From assembly GCA_022578965.1 (NCBI GenBank), contig MU400512.1, positions 372,001-436,000 of the forward strand: DNA of 64,000 nt. The letters are read 5' to 3'. The notes below the pieces were generated by a model. It did no database searches. It worked only from the letters and a program-made list of their open reading frames with translations, and had not been told where the DNA came from. The position numbers and the translations under genes are program-made. Shown here in pieces: positions 36,699-46,892 of this stretch. This DNA comes from Xylaria sp. FL1777 (taxonomy: Eukaryota > Ascomycota > Sordariomycetes > Xylariales > Xylariaceae). Positions within the stretch are counted from its first letter, which is position 1. Each line of letters starts with the position of its first letter.

Positions 36699-37640
36699 TC
36701 AATCCTTAGGCGCAAGCATCAAGACGTATTCCCTGGTGCTCTGGCCAAACTGTATCATGTCCTTCGCTCGAAGCTCCAAGTACCGACTTTGCGGTACCTT
36801 CTTCGAATTGAGTAGAGTACCGTTGGCGCTTTCAAGGTCGATAAGGTATGGCTTGACTTTCCCAAGCTTGTCGCCGTACTCGTTATGCTTCTCGATATAG
36901 CGGAATTGAATCACTGCATGTTGCTTGCTCACACTAGGGTGCTCAGCCGTCATATCAACCACAGCCATGTCCCTCCCAATTAACCAACAGCTGCGATTGC
37001 TAAGTGGAATGGTGTCGATGATATCCTCCCCTTTGAAGACAAACAACTTCCATTGGTCCTTTGGCGAAGGCTTGCGAGCTTCTGGGGGCTCGTGGTATTT
37101 CAGCACAATCGTGGAACCATCTGCCTGTGTGACTGAGTTTGATGCAGCAGCGAGGGCGCCCGAGTTTCCGTAGTTCGGCTTCTCTTTAGGTTTAGGAGGC
37201 TCTTCCCCGTTAGTCAAGGCGAAGGAGTCGGCTTGAGAAGGTAATGGTCCGTTACGCCTAACGACTTGTTTGTCATCATTGTCTTGGCTATTGGAGTCAT
37301 GGTCATCATCGCCTGGCTGACGACTACGGTAGTTCCTATTGTCATGCCTGTCATAATCGCGTGATCTTTTCCTTTTGTGCTCCCTCTCTCTGTCTGGCCT
37401 CCGTTCTCGAGAGCGCGACCGGCGCCTATGTGAATCATCGGGAGATCTCGACCGCCGGTGATGCCTCGTATCTGTATGTCTTTCCCTAGATCTATCCCGA
37501 GATTTATGTCTCTTGTTTCCCTCTCGGCCGTCAAAATCGTCGCGGTGGGAGGGTCGGTTGCTCCTGTGTCGCGAGTGGCGCTCATTGGAATGGTCGCGAG
37601 AACGGCGAGTCGTTTTCACGGGCGACATGTCCGACCCCAT
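36699..37640 (-). CDS. FHA-domain pre-mRNA splicing/retention factor, Pml1/SNIP1-like
   Basis: A single exon codes for 313 residues from ATG 37640. The first about 125 residues are an RS-like region of Arg, Ser, Asp and His (RRSRSPDDSHRRRSRSRER and similar), as in SNIP1. The C-terminal half is an FHA domain with the phosphothreonine-binding landmarks: WLIGRD, then HPSVSKQHAVIQFRY and LESANGTLLNSKKV. In yeast and fungi Pml1 is part of the RES complex with Bud13 and Snu17, which holds unspliced pre-mRNA in the nucleus. The RS-like extension and the placement of the domain match SNIP1 of animals and its filamentous-fungus orthologues. Confidence 0.9.
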   Translation of the reverse strand: MGSDMSPVKTTRRSRDHSNERHSRHRSNRPSHRDDFDGREGNKRHKSRDRSRERHTDTRHHRRSRSPDDSHRRRSRSRERRPDREREHKRKRSRDYDRHDNRNYRSRQPGDDDHDSNSQDNDDKQVVRRNGPLPSQADSFALTNGEEPPKPKEKPNYGNSGALAAASNSVTQADGSTIVLKYHEPPEARKPSPKDQWKLFVFKGEDIIDTIPLSNRSCWLIGRDMAVVDMTAEHPSVSKQHAVIQFRYIEKHNEYGDKLGKVKPYLIDLESANGTLLNSKKVPQSRYLELRAKDMIQFGQSTREYVLMLAPKD

Positions 37641-38220
37641 CTTCTTTCAGTGATACCCGTTCGTCTAGAGAAAGAGGTCAGGAGTATCGTAGGTTCAAAT
37701 AGCGAGAGCATAGCCCATAATAACGAAACCTAATGGTTAGACGAAGTTGATGTTTGCTACCATTTACTACAAAAATTGTTAAAAGGGATATACCTCCATT
37801 TTAGCCAAATATGTATTTATCGGAGTTTGCATAAGGCCGCATATTTAAGTATACAGAAATATGCATCTACTTGTTTTTGAAATATAAATTAACTCTAAAC
37901 CTCAACAACTTCATGATTTAAAACCGTTTCTCCCGCCCTTTTCTTTTGCACATTTATGAGTTTTGTAATGGTCGTTAGAAAGGATCAACAACGAGAGAGT
38001 GTGAGAAAAAGGGTTCCTAAACCAACACGATAACAACACGTTAGAAAAGATTGGCAACCAAGGAGGCTGGGAGTGCGACTTCAACTGATAGATTTCCTCA
38101 ATCCTTTCAATTTAGCTTCCAGCACTCTATTTTTCTTAACAAGCTCCACGAGATATCAATCGTTAATCAAAGATGATCCGACTCCCGTATTCGTGGCATG
38201 TGGTCCATGTGGTCCATGAA
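37641..38220. other. Intergenic (580 bp), AT-rich
   Basis: This is the promoter of the FHA gene and the 3' flank of the acyl-CoA dehydrogenase gene. AT content is high at 37740-37940. No other feature is seen. Confidence 0.5.
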
Positions 38221-39597
38221 TTATAGCTTAGACGTGCTCTTTCCAGTCTTTCCTGGTTCCTTTTCATCGATTCCAGTCTTCTTAAACCCAAACAAGTAGC
38301 CCGCTACCTTTCTCATCTGCACCTCCTCGCTGCCCTCGGTGATCCTATACCGTCTGAAGTGGCGCCAGATATGCTCAAAGGGCTCGTGACGACTATACCC
38401 GTTGCCACCATAGACCTGGATAGCATTATCGGCGGCTTGCGTTGCAAGTCTGTTGGCATAGTAATTACACATACTGATCTTGTGGCCCAGCTGCTTCTCG
38501 ATGGCGACCCACGGCGGCATCTGCTCGTCGCGCTCGTACTTCCTCCTCACGGCATCCATCTCCGTCGCCGTCCGCAGAATCAGGAGGCGCAGCATCTCAG
38601 CTTGTGTTGACAGCTCAACGAGAGGCCATTGGATCGCCTGGTTCATAGCCAGTGGCTTCCCGAAGACGACGCGGTCGCGCGCGTAGTTGATCGAGCGGTC
38701 GATGCAGAATTTCGCCGCCCCACATGAGCTTGCTGCTTGCCGGATTCGGTTCTCGTGCGTGAATGTCTGTGCAATAGCGAGGCCGTTGTCAAGAGGCCCG
38801 AGAACGGCAGACGCAGGTACTCGTACATCATCGAAGAGAATTGTCGCATGGTCCGTAGGCATGTTGAGAGTGTATTCGTAAGATTCGATTTTGATGCCCG
38901 GTGTATCACGGGGTACTATGAAGGCCGTGATGCCGCGAGGCGACCCAGACTTGCCGGACGTGCGCGCGAAGACCAGGAAGTGTGTCGCGGAGTGCGCGCC
39001 GGTCTGCCATTTCTTGTTCCCCTCGATCCTGTAGCCTTTTTCTCCACTTGGAAGTGTGCACTCTGACGCGCGCGTGTCCATGTGTGTAGCATCACTGCCA
39101 TGTCGGATTTCGGTCAGACCAAATGTCATCCGGAACTTGCCCGTGAGACGCGCCGGTATTAACTCGGCCTTCTGCTGTGGGCTGCCCCAGTGATACAGCA
39201 TCAAGAAATCCGGGAAGTTGCCAACTACGCTGTGCTCGTTCTGCAGGTCATTGGCGAGACTGACGCCGCCGCCGTAGACGGGGTGCGAGGCCATGTGATA
39301 CCGCAGCGCGCACATCCACAGGCTTGTGTCCTTGTGGCCATGGCCACCATATTCTCGTGGTAGCGGAAAGCGGTAAAAGCCAGCTTCATCCGCGACTTGG
39401 CGGGCTTGGGCAAGGAGAGCCTCCCATTCTGGTGTCGGAAGCCCACGGTTATCCCACTGTGTTCGCGAGGGCTCACGGCGATAATCGAAGAACCGGTTGT
39501 TGTCGTCCTTGTGCTGAAGTGGCAGAATCTGTGCCACTATGAAACTATCTAACTTGGCAATGTATTCCCGTAGGTCGGGGGGCAGCTCGAAGTTCAT
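38221..39597 (-). CDS. Acyl-CoA dehydrogenase, ACAD11-like, peroxisomal (PTS1 SKL)
   Basis: One exon codes for 458 residues from ATG 39597 (upstream in frame there is only GTG). The acyl-CoA dehydrogenase fold is complete: N-terminal helices with FPLPREYGGHG, the middle barrel segment FGLTEIRHGSDATHM, WQTGAHSATHFLVFA, and the C-terminal helices with DRVVFGKPLAMNQAIQWPLVE and IQVYGGNGYSRHEPFEHIWR. RITEGSEEVQ carries the Glu at the usual catalytic-base position. The last residues are STSKL, a classic PTS1, so the enzyme should be peroxisomal. It is divergent from an APH-type kinase gene starting 538 bp away. The two correspond to the C- and N-terminal halves of animal ACAD11, whose kinase half phosphorylates 4-hydroxyacyl-CoA and whose dehydrogenase half then eliminates phosphate. 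Confidence 0.9.
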   Translation of the reverse strand: MNFELPPDLREYIAKLDSFIVAQILPLQHKDDNNRFFDYRREPSRTQWDNRGLPTPEWEALLAQARQVADEAGFYRFPLPREYGGHGHKDTSLWMCALRYHMASHPVYGGGVSLANDLQNEHSVVGNFPDFLMLYHWGSPQQKAELIPARLTGKFRMTFGLTEIRHGSDATHMDTRASECTLPSGEKGYRIEGNKKWQTGAHSATHFLVFARTSGKSGSPRGITAFIVPRDTPGIKIESYEYTLNMPTDHATILFDDVRVPASAVLGPLDNGLAIAQTFTHENRIRQAASSCGAAKFCIDRSINYARDRVVFGKPLAMNQAIQWPLVELSTQAEMLRLLILRTATEMDAVRRKYERDEQMPPWVAIEKQLGHKISMCNYYANRLATQAADNAIQVYGGNGYSRHEPFEHIWRHFRRYRITEGSEEVQMRKVAGYLFGFKKTGIDEKEPGKTGKSTSKL

Positions 39598-40135
39598 TGC
39601 GGTTGTGTAGTTCAAGTTGTCCACTGTATTTACTATCCAAGTTACCTGGACGTACCTACTTACATACTTGGTCTAATCGTGGCTGGAATTTCATTGAAAA
39701 TCGGCTAAGTTTGGCTTTCAACGAAGTATACGTCATAAGTTCAACACAAGCAGTTGAAATGTTGTAGATTAGTAAATCACGAGATACATCAAGAGTAGCC
39801 ACTGTTGTACAAATACCGGTTGCAAGCATGCTGTGCTGGATCCTAGATCCTAGAAAGATGGCCAGATTAGGCCGCCCCGCATTCCATGAAGCGCGGAGAT
39901 CCTGATTACCTAAGTACCTAGGTTACCATTGGTACTAGGTAGTGTGCCTCGGCTCCCAAAGAGTACAGGGGTCGATTGTTGGCGGTTGAGCGTGTCATTT
40001 GTGAATTCTGACAGCGCGACATTCACTCACTTACTCACCTTGGTGATCTGCGGTTCTGTGTTAAGAGCGGACTCCAAGACGAATATTGTCTCCTTTCCCT
40101 CAATACGCATCTGAGTGAGACGAGGCGCTGCTAAA
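39598..40135. promoter_or_regulatory. Bidirectional promoter with a CCTCGG (FarA/FarB-type) motif
   Basis: The 538 bp separate the start codons of the divergent dehydrogenase and kinase genes. CCTCGG occurs at 39947-39952. In Aspergillus this hexamer is the core bound by the fatty-acid regulators FarA and FarB. A single hexamer is weak by itself (expected by chance roughly one time in four), but the genes are of the right class. CCTAGGTAC-type words also recur around 39910-39940. Confidence 0.45.
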
Positions 40136-41260
40136 ATGGCGGGACGTATACGACATCCGATCGACGTCAAGGCGCTCGAGCAGTACCTCGGTCAGCACGT
40201 GCCCGAGATCAAGGCGCCTTTGGAGGTGAAGCAGTTCGGCTTCGGCCAGTCGAACCCAACATACCAGTTGACCTCTGCGGACAAGAAGCGATATGTAATG
40301 CGCAAGAAGCCTCCTGGAAAGCTGCTGTCCAAGGCTGCGCACAAGGTCGAGCGCGAACACCGCATCATCGCCGCGCTTGGTCCCACAGACGTGCCCGTGC
40401 CCAAAGCATACTGTCTATGCGAGGATGAATCGGTGATCGGCACTCCTTTCTATGTCATGGAATTCCTAGACGGCCGCATCTTTGAGAATCTAGCCGTGCC
40501 TGATGTCTCGGCCGAGGAGCGAACAAGTCTGTGGCGCGCGGCAGTCCAGACATTAGCCAAATTCCATAGCATAGACTTCCGGAGAGTCGGACTAGAATCC
40601 TTTGGCAAAAGCGACGGGTTCTATGACCGCCAGTTGGCGACGTGGAAGCAGATATGTACCGCCCAGTCGAAGGCCATCGACGTCGACACCAAAGAGCCCG
40701 TGGGCCAGATCCCGCACTTTGACGAGATGCTGCAGTTCTTCGCGGATAAGGACCTCCAGCCGCGGCATCGTGCAACGCTGGTGCACGGTGACTTTAAGGT
40801 CGACAATTTAGTCTTCCACAAGACTGAATCACGCGTCATCGGGATCCTGGACTGGGAGATGAGTACTGTTGGGCACCCGTTGTCGGACCTCGCAAACCTG
40901 CTCACGCCTTTCTACACACGGGAGGCAACCGTTTCATACAATCGCAACGCCGAAGCATTTCGGCCTGGTGCTACACCTGGCCTTCCAATACCCGACGTGA
41001 TCCTCACATGGTATAAGGAGGCCGCGGGATGGGATCCTCGGCCCGAGATGCACTGGGCTTTGGCGTTCGGTGTGTTCAGGTCATCGGCTATTTGCCAGGG
41101 AATCGCTGCAAGATATGCGGCACGGCAGGCCAGCAGCACGGAAGCTCAGGCATATGGTCAGGCATTCAGGCCGTTTGGAGAGATTGCCTGGTCTCTAGTG
41201 GAGAAGGAGAAGGATAAACATAAGACGTCGAGGAGAGGGGATGCCGCAGCAAAGTTATAA
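40136..41260 (+). CDS. APH-type kinase, ACAD11 N-terminal-half homologue, peroxisomal (PTS1 AKL)
   Basis: One exon codes for 374 residues from ATG 40136 (the frame is open to 40115 only with GTG). The phosphotransferase fold shows QFGFGQSNPTY near the nucleotide loop, YVMRKKPPG with the Lys of the ATP site, VEREHRI, the catalytic loop LVHGDFKVDNLVF and the metal-binding GILDWEMSTVGHPLSDLANLL. These are the markers of the ACAD10/ACAD11 kinase branch, not of antibiotic resistance enzymes. The C-terminus AAAKL ends in AKL, a PTS1 variant, matching the SKL of the divergent dehydrogenase. The likely substrate, by homology, is a hydroxyacyl-CoA formed during degradation of hydroxy fatty acids. Confidence 0.9.
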   Translation: MAGRIRHPIDVKALEQYLGQHVPEIKAPLEVKQFGFGQSNPTYQLTSADKKRYVMRKKPPGKLLSKAAHKVEREHRIIAALGPTDVPVPKAYCLCEDESVIGTPFYVMEFLDGRIFENLAVPDVSAEERTSLWRAAVQTLAKFHSIDFRRVGLESFGKSDGFYDRQLATWKQICTAQSKAIDVDTKEPVGQIPHFDEMLQFFADKDLQPRHRATLVHGDFKVDNLVFHKTESRVIGILDWEMSTVGHPLSDLANLLTPFYTREATVSYNRNAEAFRPGATPGLPIPDVILTWYKEAAGWDPRPEMHWALAFGVFRSSAICQGIAARYAARQASSTEAQAYGQAFRPFGEIAWSLVEKEKDKHKTSRRGDAAAKL

Positions 41261-41692
41261 GGAGGCCTACAAAAAGAACTACATAAACTATTCAATTCAA
41301 TTCACTATACGGTTCAGAGCTATATTGCATCACTAATACTCTCCGGTGCATCCCAATTGGAATGTGGTGTTTACGTTCTATGTGGGCCAATCTTCAGTTC
41401 ATGCGAGTCACTAACCAATGACTTCTCAGTCAGGAATCAATATTCTAGTTGAGGCACCTGTTAACTGTGGTTTCTTCCCAAAGTTGAATGATAATCTAAT
41501 CTCAGCTGAGATTTTTCTATCCTAGATGTCTCCACTGATGCTATCGCAATAATATGCACCACCTCCTGTGCAAGATGTCGTAGCTGATAACAAGTCATGC
41601 ATCCATCAATCGCGTAGTTAGGAGGCAGGTAAGTATGCATATCACCAGATGAGCAAGACGCTTACCAATACATCTCCAATATTCAGCCTTAG
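41261..41692. other. 3' flank of the kinase gene (430 bp)
   Basis: AT-rich 3' flank. I see no feature apart from possible upstream remnants of the unidentified coding sequence that follows. Confidence 0.4.
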
Positions 41693-42198
41693 GGGTCATT
41701 TCCCCTATCCGGTAATTCATATCGACATCTCGCAATTCGCCTGCCTTGCGCTGCCCTGTTTAGCCTAAAGGGACTTCACGCCCTCATTGGCTTCGGTCGA
41801 CAGGTAGAGAAGGTAACACTTCAGTGGGAACGGCCTGGCCACAAACTCATGGTCAAGAGTGCAAATATTGGGCTGCACTGGAGTTACTTCAATGCCACCA
41901 TCACCGGAGCTCCTTGTCATGGCGGCTACGCTAACAAGCGACCCGAGTGGCCTCGTGATATCTATCTTCTGTCGGACATACCGTTGAGAGACAAAGCAAC
42001 ACTGCGGAAACATTTCCAATTCATTATTAATGGGTAAGCTCTGGTATTACATCGCAGAAGATTCAACCCGACTTTCAACTGGTCGAAAGAACCACGATGC
42101 GTGGCCACTTGACAAGAATACAAGAGCTCGCGAGATTCTGCTGTCAATATGGGGGCGTCGACCATGAACTCATTAAGATTCACCCAACTAGACATTAA
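41693..42198 (+). pseudogene. 3' exons or remnant of an unidentified gene
   Basis: Two open blocks join well: 41693-42033 and 42090-42198, with a GTAAGC donor, an AAAG acceptor, a 56-nt intron and matching phase, ending at TAA 42196-42198. The joined frame gives about 149 residues of protein-like composition (VEKVTLQWERPGHKL, SYFNATITGAPCHGGY, KRPEWPRDIYLLSDIPL, then TRIQELARFCCQYGGVDHEL). I do not recognise the family. No starting exon can be found upstream: frames break at 41690 and before, although a 67-nt intron ending CCTTAG at 41692 would fit. It ends only 31 bp before the next start codon, so it is either a decayed gene whose end was kept or a gene with a distant, missed start. Confidence 0.35.
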
Positions 42199-42229
42199 AT
42201 TCGAGTTATCTTGATCTCCTCAAGCAGAA

Positions 42230-44353
42230 ATGCGTGGACCACACTCACTTCTCATTTTCTCTCTCAGTCTTCATGCCTATAGAGTAGAGTGCGCAGCATC
42301 ATACACAGAACCTCGTCTCGCGACTAGACTATCAAGTCGTGCTGATCAGGAATGCAAGGTCTTTCCCGGAGACGCCCAATGGCCATCTGAAAGCGGATGG
42401 GCTCGGTTAAACACATCTATCGATGGCGTCCTACTCAAACCCAAGCCCGCGGCTTCCGTTTGCTATCCTGGTCCCGACTTTAATCAGTCCCGCTGCCAAT
42501 TCTTGGTTAGCGGCACATCCTCGACTAGATTCTGGCTTGACGATCCCCTCACGGAACTAGCTCAATGGACAGAGGGAAGTTCGTGTGTAGCTACTCTTAC
42601 GCCCGTTGGTAATTGTACCCGAGGAGGATTCCCGGAGTACGTTGTCAATGCTACAGCTGCGAAGCACGTACAGGGTGCAGTGAACTTTGCCAGGGATAAT
42701 AATATTCGATTGGTTATCAAGTACGTTTGATAAAATGGGGACGCCATTCCGGAGACGTTTTGAACTGACTGGTTTTACGGGATAGGAACACAGGACATGA
42801 TTTCGGGGGAAGATCCGTGGGCGCAGGGTCTCTTAGTGTTTGGACGCATTACTTGAAGAGTACCGAATTCATCCCCTCGTATAATATAGGCCAATACAGT
42901 GGAATGGCAGTCCGTATAGGATCAGGAGTCGAAGCTTGGGAGGTCTCTAACCTCATGGCAGCTAACAATATCAGCGTTGTCGCAGCCGGATGCAACACGG
43001 TCGGGGGAAGCGGCGGGTGGTTAAGCTCTGGCGGGCATAGCACCGTCACTTCGACATTTGGGCTTGGAGCTGACCAGGTCCTCTCGCTCGATGTTGTCAC
43101 AGCGGATGGAAAGCTGGTGACCGCTAATCCTCTCACAAATCAAGACTTGTTCTGGGCGATGCGAGGTGGAGGTGGAGGTAATCCAACTGAAATACAAGGT
43201 AACTCGAGTGGCCGCTGACAGACAAGCAGCTACGTACGGGATTATCATCTCGGTAGTCATGAAAGCATATCCGCCTATCAATATTTCAGGGTCATCACTG
43301 AGTCTCACTGTCTCGAGCACAGGTACTGTACGTGATGTCGAGACCTTCTGGCAAGGTGTCGCCTCGTACTACCGGTTTGCCGCCAATATTCTCGACGCCG
43401 GTGGTTATGGCTTTAGCTACATCTATCCGATGGCGAATAACACGTACCGATTTACCACTAGCAGTTCGTTCCCCGGCATGGAACCTACGGTGGCTTTCAA
43501 TTTTATGCAGCCATTGTACGACACATTGAGCCGAGTTGGCATTAACATGGCAAATCCTACGATAAGATCAGCTAGACCGGTAAGCAATATTCTAAGGCGT
43601 TTCTTATTTAACAGAACAACCTACTCACCCCTCGCATTATAGTATGGCTCTCCTCGCAGCGGCACCGGCGATATGCCAGTAAATACTAGATACAGGTCTC
43701 GGCTACTGCCCCGAGAGAACTGGGAGGATGACAGCCTCTTCAACCAAACCATGAGGGCCATCCGGACAGCCGTGGAGGGGGGCTTTGAGAATAATTTTTA
43801 CTTCCACGGCACCCTGACATCTCCTACTGAACAAGTAGCAGGAGTAAGTAACTCCAACGATCATTTTCATTTTAATTTAATTTCCTTGTTAGAGTTACAT
43901 CTTAGAAGCTTTCTACACTTCGTGGCACTCATAAGTCATACTCGAGATGCCAATAACTGATGCTGAGCGGTATAGTGGCCTGGCAACGATAGCGCAGTCA
44001 ACCCAGCCTGGCGAAAAAACCGTATGCACGCCATGCTGATGGATGTGCAACCCGAGAGACTCACAGCGCAGCAAGCGATCGACAGAAATACTTTAATGCA
44101 GGGGTATATGAGTTTACTCCGGGATGCATCGCCTGGTGCAGGTTCGTACATGAACGAGGGTGACCCTGGTGAACCGAATTGGCAGCAGGCTTTCTACGGC
44201 GCCAATTACGAGAGGCTTCTAGAGATCAAGCGGAAATGGGATCCGACAGGTGTCTTTTGGGCCCCCACGACCGTGGGGAGTGAGAATTGGGTGGTACAGG
44301 TAGCCGATGGGTATCCCAACTCGCAGAATGGGAGGCTGTGTCGCGTTGCGTGA
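42230..44353 (+). CDS. Secreted FAD-linked oxidoreductase, berberine-bridge-enzyme-like
   Basis: Five exons (42230-42720, 42786-43177, 43230-43579, 43643-43843 and 43976-44353) give 603 residues, all joins in phase. Residues 1-23 form a signal peptide (hydrophobic HSLLIFSLSLHAY). The FAD_binding_4 domain has KNTGHDFGGRS, whose His is the usual covalent flavin site, then VVAAGCNTVGGSGGWLSSGG and DLFWAMRGGGGATYGI. The C-terminal BBE segment has SYMNEGDPGEPNWQQAFYG and KRKWDPTGVFW. Several NxS/T sites fit secretion. Fungal members oxidise sugars or secondary-metabolite intermediates; the substrate here is unknown. The Cys of doubly linked BBEs lies in AGCNTVGG, which is not the bicovalent motif, so single linkage is more likely. 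Confidence 0.9.
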
Positions 44354-44930
44354 CGAAGATACGGACCGCATCACAAGTGACAGAACGTCCATGTCAAGAT
44401 GGGAGCGAATGTATTAGGTTGCAGATAGGTTGTCGACGACATTGTTCAGCCTTTGATAGGTTTATCAAGGTAGATATCGAGAGTATGCTTTATTACGAAA
44501 TCTGAAATACCTCAACTAATATAATTTACATTTTAGGTCATTCTTAGAGACCTAGCGCTGATGTTGAATTGATTGTTTCTGAGAGTGACACCCTGGATTA
44601 CCGTCATCTTCGACCGAGGCTTTTCCCCTGTTGAGTTAGTTTACTCATGCGGGGACGTGTAGTAGGATATTAGATCAATCCCATCATCCGATGGCTTCAA
44701 ATTGACTGGCGACCCGAGGCATACCCCAACGGTAACGTAAAGAGAAAGCCGTTAATCCCGTGAGTGGAGTTAAAGGTACTCCGTGACACCAACCTTTCTG
44801 TACCAGGTTACGAGGGGAGGATCCTGGGAATATATATCTGGTAAGTGGCGCCTGCATATCCAACTTGTGAAGTAGACGTCTAATTCTACTATCGCAGCTT
44901 TTCTGTCTCGCCTACAATATCCAGGAAATC
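44354..44930 (+). promoter_or_regulatory. Upstream region of the AtuA-like gene with two CCGAGG motifs
   Basis: CCGAGG, the complement of the FarA/FarB core CCTCGG, occurs at 44614-44619 and 44714-44719, 100 bp apart, about 210-320 bp before ATG 44931. The first part (44354-44560) is the 3' flank of the flavoprotein gene. Confidence 0.45.
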
Positions 44931-46892
44931 ATGGCTCCGACACGGCGGCCCATCCGTATCGCCAATTGTTCCGGTGCAACAACGGACCCAGGTGACTTGA
45001 TGCTCGCACAGGCGAGTGCTGGTCCAGTTGATGTGATAACTGGTGACTACCTGGCAGAGGCAAATATGGCAAGTTTTGCCGAAGCATATGCTAAGGGCGA
45101 GCATCCTGGGTATGCACCCACGGCTTTTGAGGGTCTTCGGCTATCACTCAAAGTCATCAACGAGAAGAGGATCAAAGTTGTTATTAACGGTGGAGGTTTA
45201 AATCCCAAGGGTCTAGCCGAAGCTACCCACAAGCTGGCCAGTGAAAAGGGATATAATCTTAGGATTGCTTATGTCGAAGGAGACAATCTGCTGTCTGTCG
45301 TTTATGATATCGTCAAGCCCGATAGCCAGGGTCAATTACCGCACCTTGACTCAGCGAATAACCAAGTCAAGTTAATCAAAGACTCGGACAACTTTTTACA
45401 TGATCAAAATAAGAAGATTGTAGCTGCCAACGCATATCTGGGGTGTCGTGCAATTCGACGTGGGCTGGAAAAGGGTGCCGACATTATCATCTGTGGGCGG
45501 GTTGCTGATGCGTCACCTGTAATGGGAGCAGCGCAGTGGTGGCATAAATGGGAAGATAACGATTTCGACAAGCTAGCTGGCGCACTAATTGCCGGTCATT
45601 TAATTGAGTGTTCAACATACGGTACGGGTGCTAACTTCGCTGGCTTTGATCAATACGCCATTCAAGATCTGCTACACCTCGGTTGCCCCATTGCCGAAAT
45701 CGCAGAGAATGGAGACACAGTCATCACAAAACATGAGAAACTAAACGGGTTTGTTACGGAGGAGATCGTAAAATGCCAGCTGTTATACGAGCTACAAGGG
45801 AACATATATCTGAACAGCGATGTTAAGGCAGATATTACTAACGTATCAGTTAACCAAGTTGGTCCTAATCGTGTCCACGTATCAGGCACAAAGGGCTATC
45901 CGCCGCCGCCAACAACAAAACTCGCAGTATTCTACCGTGCCGGGTGGCAAGGCGAGGTCACTTTCAATGCCACTGGATACGCCACAAAGCACAAGTACGA
46001 TCTTCAAGAAGCCCAGATGCGGACGCAGCTAGACGAGTGGGGTGCGACGAAGGACATCGACGTCCTCGAGTTTCAGCGTGTTGGCGTCCCGCAGGAGAAT
46101 CCGCGGTCTCAGCTAGAGTGTACCACATATATACGTGTAGTGGCACAAGCAAAACATATCGAGACTATCCGACTCGTTAACAAGGCATTATGGTATAATT
46201 TCAGTAAGTGATCTCCCCCTTTCCACCGTCCTGACATCTAGAGCCGTGTAAAGTGGCCGATGCCTTACTTTCCTTTAGTGCAGCATTTTGCTGGCTTCGG
46301 CTGCACGCTAGATTGGCGACTATTGTCCATTCCAATTCCATTTCTCGGCTACTTTCCGGCCCTCGTAGCCCAAAGTCGAATAGAAGAATCCGTCACTACA
46401 ATAGGACACGGAGGGGAAGTCGAGAGTCGCGTCGTCGTCGGTCCGCCGCGTATCACGGAGGAGCTGGCACCACGCGAGAATTACGATCCAGTCTCGCCCC
46501 GTGCGCTTTCTTCATTCGGCTCTTCAAGAACCATACCATTCGGCGACATTATCCTCGCGCGATCAGGCGACAAGGGCGCAAACGTGAACGTCGGCTTCAC
46601 CCCACGCAAGATATATGACAATGCTGAAGTGTGGGAGTGGTTGCGATCTTTCTTGACAAAAGACAAGCTAAAAGAGCTAATGGGCAACGATTGGCAGGAT
46701 TGGTTCCATATTGAGCGTGTTGAGTTCCCGAGGATTAGGGCTGTGCACTTCGTCGTCTACGGTATCCTGGGCAGGGGCGTGAGTAGCTCTGTTAGTCTAG
46801 ATTCACTAGGTAAAGGGTTCGCGGAATTCTTACGTGCTGTACATGTCCCGGTCCCTGTCAAGTTTCTCGGGGGACCCAGAAGCAATATTTAA
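44931..46892 (+). CDS. AtuA-like (DUF1446) acyclic terpene utilisation family protein
   Basis: Exons 44931-46203 and 46279-46892 are joined by a 75-nt intron (GTAAGT donor, CTTTAG acceptor, in phase), giving 628 residues. The N-terminal two thirds is the AtuA domain: RIANCSGATTDPGD at the start, DVITGDYLAEANMA, then VVINGGGLNPKGLAE, DIIICGRVADASPVMGAA and LIAGHLIECSTYGTGANF. The C-terminal part is the AtuA-like domain with FGDIILARSGDKGANVNVGF. The family is named after the Pseudomonas citronellol/geraniol pathway gene atuA, whose exact reaction is not settled; fungal members are common and probably act in branched or isoprenoid acyl-CoA breakdown. The C-terminus (RSNI) is not a PTS1 signal. 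Its promoter shares CCGAGG words with the peroxisomal pair about 5 kb away. Confidence 0.88.
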
